From Anaerolineae bacterium (GTDB lineage: Bacteria; Chloroflexota; Anaerolineae; 4572-78; J111), in the NCBI GenBank assembly GCA_023382535.1, contig JAHDWA010000013.1, positions 124,001-188,000 on the forward strand: a stretch of 64,000 bases of DNA. Direction: 5' to 3'. Positions 57,377-64,000 of the stretch are shown piece by piece; position 1 is the first letter of the stretch; every line of letters begins with the position of its first letter. The position numbers and the translations under genes were made by a program. The notes under the pieces are model-generated. The model made no database searches and had not been told where the DNA came from. It saw only the letters and a program-made list of their open reading frames with translations.

Positions 57377-59579
57377 CTGAAAAGGCCAGTGAACAGCGCA
57401 GAAATTTATCGGCTGGAATGCCCGGTCCCATCGCTGCTGAAAAAATCTGGCTGGCTAGGGGCTGGCTGGCGGGATCTTGGGCTGAAATAACAATGGTGGG
57501 AATGTCTCTGATCGAGGCATCCTGCTTTTTTTGTTCCAGGGTTTGCCAGCCGTCCATGCCATGCATGGCAATATCAAGCAGCATCAAATCAGGCTTATTG
57601 CGCTGTAATTGAGCCAGCGCTTCCTGGCCGTTTGAAGCCGTCAGCACTTCCAGGCCGTTATCATAGATCAGCAGCATCCGGTCTAAAAGCTGCCGCAAGT
57701 CAGGATCATCATCCGCAATCAGCACCCGCTGGATCGGCTGGCCAAGAGCATGAATCGCCTTTTCCAAATCAACCCGCAGAATGGGTTTGGTCAAATAATT
57801 GATGGCGCCCGCTTCAACGATGCGTTTAGTATGAGTAGGAAATGCACCGATTATTATCGGCGTGTCCGGCAGGTCTAACCTGGCCTGCTCAACCAACGGC
57901 CCCGAATTATGGTTTGCGGCTGCGTTGACGACAAGCGCATGGGCCGGGACAGCATGCGCTTCACGGATAGCCTGTTCCAGGGTGTCGGTTTTAATAAATT
58001 CAACTTCATTAGCATAGTGGGATAAGAATTCGTAGAGATCGCCTGTATTGTCGCAGATGAGGACCCGTTGCTTGTAGGGTAACTGCGGCAGCCTGGATTT
58101 GGAAGTGCGCTCATGCCAGGCCCAATCCGGATTGATCCAGCGGGCCGCGCTGACCGAAGGGGAAACCAATGGGGATATAGGCAGGGTAAAAGAAAAGGTG
58201 GTGCCCGGCCCTCCCTTCCCCTTCCTCCCCTTGGCGACCGCAGGGGAGATAGAGGGAGGGCTTTCCAGCCACATCTGCCCCCCATGCAGCTCGACAAACT
58301 GCCGGCTGATGCTCAACCCCAGCCCGCTGCCCTTCTGGTCGCGCCAGGGATTGCCGCTGCCCTGGCAGAATGGCTCAAAGATCCTTTCGGTATCCTCCGG
58401 TGAAACACCGGGGCCGGTATCGGTCACACTTATAATAATGTGCTGTCCCTGCGGCTGGGCCGAGATGGTGATTCCGCCTTGATCGGTAAAACGAGCTGCA
58501 TTGCTGACCAGGTTGAGCAGTACCTGGCTGATGCGCGTCCGGTCACAATAAACTGGGGGGAGGTCAGCTGGAAAACTGACCTGCAAGCCGAGCTGCTTTT
58601 TGGCTAAAAGAGGCTGGACCGTGATTAAAGCATTATCAACCGCCTCAGCCAAATTTGTCCACTCCTGGCGGAGGGTCAAGCGGCCGATTTCGGTCTGGCT
58701 GAGATCCAGAATATCGTTGACAATTTTAGAAAGATACTCGCAGTTGCGATGGACAATCGTTAAATCCTCTAACAGCGCCGGCGAGAGCGTATCGCCATAC
58801 ACTTCTGGCTTGTACATCAGCACATCCGTCAAGCCAATAATCATGTTCAACGGCGTCCTGAATTCGTGGCTTACCTTGGCGACAAAGACGGTTTTGGCTG
58901 CTTGCGCTTCCTCGGCTACCAAACGCATCGCCGTCACCCTCTCATTCAGCAGGTCCAGCTCGCGGTAGGCATGGGCCAGGTCATCCAGGGCTTGCTCTAG
59001 TTCCATCTTTTGGTCGCGCACTTCTTCCAGCAAATCCCTGGCCTGGCGGTAATTTATCCACGACCAGTGGGTAATTTCATAGAGGGGATGGTAGATGGCC
59101 CAGATCACGCCGACTATCATCCAAATGGCTGCCAGCAGCAGCACCAGGGAACCAGAATCAAGCTGGAGCAGGGCCATCTGCCAGCCTATAAGTAAAAGCA
59201 CACTTTCAGCACCGGCGGTAATGTTTACGGCAGAAAGACCGCCCAGTATTGCAGCCACGGCCACCGGTATAACCAGCAGAGCCATAAAAACTGGCGAATC
59301 CAGCCAGACCAGCCCGGCAAGCACCACCCCGACCGATGTGCCAATCATAAACCACTGGACCCCTTTAAGCCACCGCTCGGAGAATTTCCATGTAACCAAA
59401 ACGACGATCTGAATGAGCACACCCAGACCCACAGCTTTAAACCGGTCGGTTGAGCTGGCCAGGTAATCGCTGCTCAAAATCAGGGTCAGGCCAAAAAATA
59501 CAAAGCCGCTCAGAATCAGCTTGGGGGAGATAAATAGTTCCGGTTCAACGGTTGAATCAAGCTGGTTCATTTGATTCAC
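57330..59579 (-). CDS. Hybrid sensor histidine kinase with two receiver domains
   Basis: About six membrane helices (20-165) precede a coiled coil and a DHp helix with H238 in KVSHEFRTPLN. The ATPase has an N-box (LLNLVSNAARFT), G1 (TDTGPGV) and G2 (GSGLGLSIS). Two receivers follow: the first (about 505-625) has asparagine or alanine where the phosphoacceptor should be (ALVVNAAANHN), and the second (about 625-745) keeps D in LLDIAMHGMDG. The sensor part shows no known extracytoplasmic domain. AGGAGGTGA precedes the ATG. Confidence 0.9.
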   Translation of the reverse strand: MNQMNQLDSTVEPELFISPKLILSGFVFFGLTLILSSDYLASSTDRFKAVGLGVLIQIVVLVTWKFSERWLKGVQWFMIGTSVGVVLAGLVWLDSPVFMALLVIPVAVAAILGGLSAVNITAGAESVLLLIGWQMALLQLDSGSLVLLLAAIWMIVGVIWAIYHPLYEITHWSWINYRQARDLLEEVRDQKMELEQALDDLAHAYRELDLLNERVTAMRLVAEEAQAAKTVFVAKVSHEFRTPLNMIIGLTDVLMYKPEVYGDTLSPALLEDLTIVHRNCEYLSKIVNDILDLSQTEIGRLTLRQEWTNLAEAVDNALITVQPLLAKKQLGLQVSFPADLPPVYCDRTRISQVLLNLVSNAARFTDQGGITISAQPQGQHIIISVTDTGPGVSPEDTERIFEPFCQGSGNPWRDQKGSGLGLSISRQFVELHGGQMWLESPPSISPAVAKGRKGKGGPGTTFSFTLPISPLVSPSVSAARWINPDWAWHERTSKSRLPQLPYKQRVLICDNTGDLYEFLSHYANEVEFIKTDTLEQAIREAHAVPAHALVVNAAANHNSGPLVEQARLDLPDTPIIIGAFPTHTKRIVEAGAINYLTKPILRVDLEKAIHALGQPIQRVLIADDDPDLRQLLDRMLLIYDNGLEVLTASNGQEALAQLQRNKPDLMLLDIAMHGMDGWQTLEQKKQDASIRDIPTIVISAQDPASQPLASQIFSAAMGPGIPADKFLRCSLAFSAILLELEGEPQPAPG

Positions 59580-59687
59580 CTCCTGCCTTTTTTAACTTTC
59601 CCGGCGCACCGGCTGGCCGGTCTCGAAAGATTTTATCACCATGACCCGGGCCGCGTACTATGATATTTATCTGATTTCTCTGTCAGG

Positions 59688-59716
59688 TTGTGACGCCGCT
59701 GTTTTTCCGGTATAAT
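59688..59716 (+). promoter_or_regulatory. Promoter of the CpaE-like gene
   Basis: TTGTGA (59688-59693), 17 bp, TATAAT (59711-59716); the -10 is a perfect consensus. Confidence 0.75.
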
Positions 59717-59828
59717 GACAGCTACAAAACGGAGATTAACTCTCTTGTTGATGCAGCAATGGCAGCATGGTTGCGCCTTACCAATAAATCGGGCAGTCTG
59801 CGACCGAGCCTAAAAGGAGACGTTGCCC

Positions 59829-61043
59829 ATGGCAAATCGCGTTTTCGTGGTAGACGACGATGTAGTAAGCTTAAAGTTAAGTATGGCAGTTTTAAAACAG
59901 GCCGGTTATGAAGTTTTGACTGCCCAGAGAGGTCACGAAGCCCTGCAACGGATAGATCAAATCCGGCCCGATTTGCTGATACTCGACCTCAATATGCCCG
60001 ATATAAGCGGCTACGAAGTTTGCCAAAAGCTGCGCAGCAATCCCCGTTATGTCCATCTGCCCATCCTGATGCTTACCGGCGCTAACACCCTGGAAGAAAA
60101 GGTTAAAGGCTTTGAAGCAGGCGTGGACGATTATCTGGTTAAACCCTTCCAGCCTGTTGAATTTCAAGCCCGGGTTAAATCACTTATCCGGCGCAGCGTC
60201 GCTCTTCCTCCGGTAACGGTTTCCCAATCGGTTAACAAAGTGGTGGCAGTTTACTCGCTGCGGGGTGGTGTTGGTGTTTCCACGCTGGCCATTGATCTGG
60301 CGCTCAGCCTGGTCCAAATCTGGCAACTGCCGGCCGTCTTACTTGACCTGGCTCTCATCGGCGGTCAAGATGCGGTGATGCTCAACCTGCCCTTGCGCCA
60401 CTCGTGGGCCGATCTGGGCAATCTTGATCCAGCCGAAATTCAAATGGAACAGATCGAGCGTACCCTCCTGGCTTATCCTGGTGGTCTCTATGTCTTGGCT
60501 GTCCCTCACCTGCTGGAACAGGGTGAAAAGGTTACGGCAGCACACGTCTCGCGGGTGATAACTTTGCTCAAGGAACGGTACCAGTATCTGGTGCTTGATC
60601 TGCCGCATAACTTTCACGAGACGACTCTGGCCGGGTTGGACGCTACCGATCGAATTGTCCTTGTTATGACCCCCGAATTGGCATCGGTATACCTCACGAG
60701 TCGGACTCTGGCTATGTTTGACCGCCTGGGCTATCCCCGTGACAAAGTCTATCTGGTCCTTAATTCCACATTTCAACACCATGCTTTAGCCCGCTCTGAT
60801 ATCGAAGCCGCCTTGAAACAGCCGATTGATCTGGTTATTCCGTATACCCCGGATCTCTTGATCAACGCTATTAATACCGGCGTTCCGGTTATGGCCAAAT
60901 CGCCAGAGCATCCTTTCGGCGTGTTGATAGAAGACTTTGCTTATTACTTGAGTAAAGACGAACATAAACTGCTGCAGCCGCCCACTCCCAGTCCCGCCTG
61001 GAAGCGAGTCACCCAGCGGTATCAACAGCGCTCCAAGAAATGA
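59829..61043 (+). CDS. CpaE-like receiver / MinD-type ATPase fusion
   Basis: Residues 1-122 are a receiver with D10/D11, D53, T83 and K105. Residues about 135-390 are a ParA/MinD-like P-loop domain whose deviant Walker A motif reads SLRGGVGVST (143-152), lacking both usual lysines, as in some CpaE proteins. CpaE positions type IV pilus (tad) or related machinery at the cell pole. The ATG at 59829 is preferred over the in-frame TTG (59823) because AAGGAGA lies at good distance. No tad or pilus genes are nearby. Confidence 0.85.
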   Translation: MANRVFVVDDDVVSLKLSMAVLKQAGYEVLTAQRGHEALQRIDQIRPDLLILDLNMPDISGYEVCQKLRSNPRYVHLPILMLTGANTLEEKVKGFEAGVDDYLVKPFQPVEFQARVKSLIRRSVALPPVTVSQSVNKVVAVYSLRGGVGVSTLAIDLALSLVQIWQLPAVLLDLALIGGQDAVMLNLPLRHSWADLGNLDPAEIQMEQIERTLLAYPGGLYVLAVPHLLEQGEKVTAAHVSRVITLLKERYQYLVLDLPHNFHETTLAGLDATDRIVLVMTPELASVYLTSRTLAMFDRLGYPRDKVYLVLNSTFQHHALARSDIEAALKQPIDLVIPYTPDLLINAINTGVPVMAKSPEHPFGVLIEDFAYYLSKDEHKLLQPPTPSPAWKRVTQRYQQRSKK

Positions 61044-61095
61044 GCTTCGCCCTCGGACCAATCTCCTGTACAACCCATTCACCTGTTACTTTTGA

Positions 61096-61250
61096 TCAAT
61101 AGCTGTTCAAAGGGGACATTTTCCGGTTGGCCGCCAGTAAATTTGGATTGAGCGTATCCCGATATTTCCCGATGTACAGCCAGGGTCTGATTCGGCCCAT
61201 TGGCTCGTTCCTGAATTGGATTATTTCACTTGAATTTGCGCAGTCTGTGG
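61096..61250 (-). pseudogene. Fragment of a possible dual-specificity phosphatase
   Basis: One minus-strand frame reads RIRPWLYIGKYRDTLNPNLL and stops at 61096. The WLYIGKYRDT pattern recalls the N-terminus of small tyrosine phosphatases, but the catalytic part is missing. It may be a gene remnant, or chance. Confidence 0.3.
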
Positions 61251-62129
61251 TTACTTCTTCTCCGCCCACACGAGTTGCGCCAGCCGCTTACCGGTCGGCG
61301 TGGCGGCCAGCCCACCCTGGGCGGTTTCGCGGAAACGCTCGTCCATACGCCGGCCGATGCTGGCCATAGCGTCAATGACTTCATCGGGCGGAATGACGCT
61401 TTCCACCCCGGCCAGGGCCAGGTCAACGGCAATAAAACATTGGGCCGCCCCGGCGGCGTTGCGCTTGACACACGGCACTTCGACCAGCCCGGCCACTGGG
61501 TCGCAGACCAGGCCGAGCATATTTTTAAGTGTAATCGCTACCGCCTGCGCACACTGGTGCGGGCTGCCGCCCAAAAGCTCCACCGCCGCTCCGGCCGCCA
61601 TCGCCGCCGCGCTGCCGGTTTCGGCCTGGCAGCCGCCCGCCGCCCCCGACACGTGGGCACGGCGAACAATGACCGCCCCAATGCCGCTGGCCGTGAACAA
61701 GGCCCCCACCAGTTGATCATCCGTAAAGCCATGCGACTCCTGCAAAGTCAGCAGCACGCCGGGCAGAATCCCCGCCGAGCCGGCCGTGGGCGTGGCGACG
61801 ATACAGCCCATGCCGGCATTGACTTCATTCACGGCCATGGCCCGGGCCAGCGCCCGGCTCAAAATCGGGCCGGTCAGCGGCTGGTGATCGCCCAGCCACT
61901 GCCAGAAACGATAGGCGCTGCCGCCGCTGATGCCGCTCAACGAGATGACTGGTTGGGCCAGGCCCTGCTCGGTGCTGTGGCGCATCACCTCCAAACGGCG
62001 CTGCATGCGCGCCCAAATATCCTCCCGCATCCCGCCGCTCTGAGCCATCTCCGCTTGCAACACAATTTCGTGCAAAGGCTGTCCGCCCGTTTCGGCTCGT
62101 TCAACCAGTTCAGCCATGGAGTCAAACAT
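61251..62129 (-). CDS. sdaAA: L-serine dehydratase, iron-sulfur-dependent, alpha subunit
   Basis: The 292-residue protein contains the iron-sulfur ligands in AAGGCQAETGSAAA and NMLGLVCDPVAGLVEVPCVKRN and the substrate region SGISGGSAYRFWQW, characteristic of the alpha subunit of two-subunit L-serine ammonia-lyase. It converts L-serine to pyruvate and ammonia in the cytoplasm. It follows the beta-subunit gene with a 3-bp gap. Confidence 0.95.
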   Translation of the reverse strand: MFDSMAELVERAETGGQPLHEIVLQAEMAQSGGMREDIWARMQRRLEVMRHSTEQGLAQPVISLSGISGGSAYRFWQWLGDHQPLTGPILSRALARAMAVNEVNAGMGCIVATPTAGSAGILPGVLLTLQESHGFTDDQLVGALFTASGIGAVIVRRAHVSGAAGGCQAETGSAAAMAAGAAVELLGGSPHQCAQAVAITLKNMLGLVCDPVAGLVEVPCVKRNAAGAAQCFIAVDLALAGVESVIPPDEVIDAMASIGRRMDERFRETAQGGLAATPTGKRLAQLVWAEKK

Positions 62130-62132
62130 ATT

Positions 62133-62816
62133 TTATTCCCCCACCTTGTTAACTTTGCGCACCCAGCGCACCCAGTCAAAATCCTCAATTGCCTCAACCA
62201 GGTGATCCGGGATCGGCTGGTCGGTTTCGACAATCATCAGCGCCTCGCCGCCGCGCTGTTTGCGGCCCACCCGAAAGAAGGCGACGTTAATCTCGTGCGT
62301 TAGCAGCCAGCCGGTCACGGCGTTAATCGTGCCCGGCCGGTCCTCGGCGATGACCAGGAGGGTATCGTACTGGCCGCCAAAACGGACCTCGTAGCCCTCG
62401 ATGTTGGTAATTTCCACCAGGCCGCCGCCGATAGACGCGCCGGTCACCTGGACGCTGCGCTCACCCGCCCGCAGAGTCAGCCGGACGGAGTTGGGATGGG
62501 CATCTTCGCCCAGGTCAATTTCCGCAAAACGGAACTGCATCTCTAAGGCTTCGGCGACGGCAAAGCTGTGGCGGATGCGCTCGTCGTCGGTGGCCATGCC
62601 CAGCAGCCCGGCCACAATCGCCCGGTCAGTACCGTGACCCTGGCCGGTTTGGGCAAAGGAGCCGTGCAGTTCGATCAGCGCTTCGGTTGGCTGCGTTCCC
62701 AAAATCACGCGGGCCATCTGCCCCAGCCGCACTGCCCCCGCCGTGTGTGAGCTTGACGGCCCAACCATAATCGGGCCAATAATATCAAAAGCAGATACTT
62801 GCCGGTTTGAGGTCAT
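62133..62816 (-). CDS. sdaAB: L-serine dehydratase, iron-sulfur-dependent, beta subunit
   Basis: The 227-residue protein has SAFDIIGPIMVGPSSSHTAG, the GHGTDRAIVAGLLGM motif and a C-terminal ACT domain (TLLVIAEDRPGTINAVTGWL) that senses serine allosterically. It is the regulatory partner of the alpha subunit just downstream. Confidence 0.95.
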   Translation of the reverse strand: MTSNRQVSAFDIIGPIMVGPSSSHTAGAVRLGQMARVILGTQPTEALIELHGSFAQTGQGHGTDRAIVAGLLGMATDDERIRHSFAVAEALEMQFRFAEIDLGEDAHPNSVRLTLRAGERSVQVTGASIGGGLVEITNIEGYEVRFGGQYDTLLVIAEDRPGTINAVTGWLLTHEINVAFFRVGRKQRGGEALMIVETDQPIPDHLVEAIEDFDWVRWVRKVNKVGE

Positions 62817-62848
62817 ACTACCCCTAAAAAACGATTAACTATGCTGTT

Positions 62849-63496
62849 TCATTGTCCAACAATTTTAGCCAGCCACTGTTTCAAATCGGCCATACCCTTG
62901 CTGGTCAATTTGTGGCCGGTGGGATACTCGCCGTACGTTACCTGCGCCCCCAAACGGGTATAAACATCACGAGCTTTCCGAGCTGCGGCCACTGGAACCG
63001 TTTCATCGCGCGTGCCATGCGCAATAAAAACCGGCAGGCCGCTCAAATCAGGCCGGGCTGTTTGGGTCACAATCTCGGGTATCAGCCCCGCTAACGAGGC
63101 CACCCCGCTGACCTGGCCGGGTTGGGTCAGGGCAATCGTGTTGCAGACGGCCGCGCCCTGGCTAAAGCCCATCAGAACTAGACGGGTGGGATCAACCGGA
63201 TAACGGCGCGGCAGGCCAGCCAGAAACTCGTTGAGGTGGTCCCGCCCCGTCCAGAGCGAATCCGGCTCCGGCTGAAGCTGTCCCTGGTCGCGCTGATACC
63301 AGATATAACCGCCATTCAAGGCAAAAGGTGCGCGGGGCGAGATAACCGCCACACCGGACGGCACGGTCTGTTTAAAAATTCCCATCACAGTTTCATCCCC
63401 CAGCCAGCCGTGAACCATCACCACGACGGGGACTGGCTGCTTTGGGCCAGCTTCTGCGGGAATTTTAGCACGGTGAACCAGGTCAATGCTTGCCAT
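62849..63496 (-). CDS. Alpha/beta-hydrolase, carboxylesterase/phospholipase family
   Basis: The 215-residue protein has the oxyanion region VVVMVHGWLGDE, the nucleophile elbow LMGFSQGAAVCN, an aspartate in FIAHGTRDETVPV and a histidine in YPTGHKLTSKG, the triad of the YpfH/carboxylesterase group. Substrate unknown. It lies 32 bp from the serine dehydratase genes and could be cotranscribed. Confidence 0.88.
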   Translation of the reverse strand: MASIDLVHRAKIPAEAGPKQPVPVVVMVHGWLGDETVMGIFKQTVPSGVAVISPRAPFALNGGYIWYQRDQGQLQPEPDSLWTGRDHLNEFLAGLPRRYPVDPTRLVLMGFSQGAAVCNTIALTQPGQVSGVASLAGLIPEIVTQTARPDLSGLPVFIAHGTRDETVPVAAARKARDVYTRLGAQVTYGEYPTGHKLTSKGMADLKQWLAKIVGQ

Positions 63497-63606
63497 TAGA
63501 CAAAACCCCTCTTGGGCTGATAAGTTTCAATATCCAGAATCGGCAAATTGATTAGCGGATATAGCTTTTATTTTAGCTCATTCCCCTTTTTCCTGAAATT
63601 CGGACT

Positions 63607-64000
63607 TTAAAATTCCCCACCCCCAACCCTAAACCGCTCAATCACCATAAATCCAAGCGCACAGACCAGCATCAGCAGCGTGCTCATTGCCAGCGCCTGA
63701 CCGTAGTTCAACATCCCCGGCTGACCGAGGAAACGGAAAATGGCGACGGGCATGGTCAGGGTGTCGGGCCGGGCGATGAACACGGTCGCCCCAAATTCGC
63801 CCATGCTGATGGTAAAGGCAAAAATCGCGCCGACCAGCAGGGCGCGGCTGGCGATAGGCAGGTCAATCTCGCGCCAGACACGGGCCGGTGATGCTCCTAG
63901 AACTGCTGCCGCTTCGCGCAGGGCCGGCTGGATGCTGCGCAGCGCCGGAAGCACGCTGCGAACCACGAAAGGTAGGGCGACCAGGGTGTGGGCCAGGACA
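63607..64000 (-). CDS. ABC transporter permease, iron/thiamine type (5' end beyond window)
   Basis: The visible C-terminal 131 residues include the EAA loop [22 protein letters not shown] and [21 protein letters not shown] with a TM-rich end ([14 protein letters not shown]). This pattern is typical of ThiP/FbpB-like permeases of thiamine or iron(III) importers. The frame is open through position 64000, so the start lies outside. Confidence 0.82.
   Translation of the reverse strand, partial: VLAHTLVALPFVVRSVLPALRSIQPALREAAAVLGASPARVWREIDLPIASRALLVGAIFAFTISMGEFGATVFIARPDTLTMPVAIFRFLGQPGMLNYGQALAMSTLLMLVCALGFMVIERFRVGGGEF

Overview
The window looks like a piece of a Chloroflexota chromosome (Anaerolineae/Caldilineae-like). 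This rests on gene content, not on a marker gene: two sugar ABC-transporter operons without their own ATPase, many two-component proteins, a Ser/Thr kinase fused to formylglycine-enzyme-like domains, very large secreted beta-propeller proteins (one ending in a YLPLILKG tail), an etf/acyl-CoA dehydrogenase cluster, and many different short palindromic repeats between genes. No rRNA, tRNA, CRISPR array or intact transposase was seen. LAYOUT: 1-2.1 kb, a LacI regulator and a truncated inositol-dehydrogenase-like gene behind an autoregulated promoter. 2.2-7.9 kb, two response regulators flanking a 1311-residue kinase/FGE fusion. 8.0-19.4 kb, one long minus-strand operon: LacI regulator, lipoprotein binding protein, two permeases, a DUF1232 membrane protein, a Gfo/Idh oxidoreductase, a GH4 glycosidase, a BadF/GlcNAc-type kinase, a DegT aminotransferase and a SIS deaminase/isomerase. 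Together they suggest uptake and breakdown of an amino-sugar or modified-sugar glycoside. 19.4-24.0 kb, a 1527-residue modular secreted protein. 24.3-30.1 kb, small stress or housekeeping genes (MarR, PPOX, methyltransferase, luciferase-like domain, DinB, NUDIX) and an MrfA-like helicase carrying an HNH insert. 30.4-37.7 kb, a class III aminotransferase, gatC-gatA, etfB-etfA and an acyl-CoA dehydrogenase. 37.7-39.4 kb, an accessory patch with its own promoter, gene remnants and a two-gene unit of unknown function. 39.4-42.8 kb, a Rossmann (FabV-like?) reductase and an acetyl/propionyl-CoA synthetase. 42.9-44.9 kb, a second accessory patch with an attC-like palindrome, a BrnT/BrnA toxin-antitoxin pair and a methyltransferase. 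45-49 kb, a 1337-residue secreted double-propeller protein. 49-55.8 kb, an arabinoside operon (binding protein, two permeases, two aldo/keto reductases, GH51). 56-61 kb, signalling genes: an HTH/ATPase-like/receiver protein, a hybrid histidine kinase and a CpaE-like ATPase. 61-64 kb, L-serine dehydratase subunits, an esterase and the edge of an ABC permease. REGULATION: the two LacI genes and the MarR gene each show a well-spaced sigma-70 promoter with a palindromic operator just downstream of the -10 box; in brnTA the operator overlaps the -10 box itself. Two leaders (26.46 and 30.2 kb) share a short conserved hairpin with the loop CGAGCCT, a candidate undescribed cis-acting RNA.
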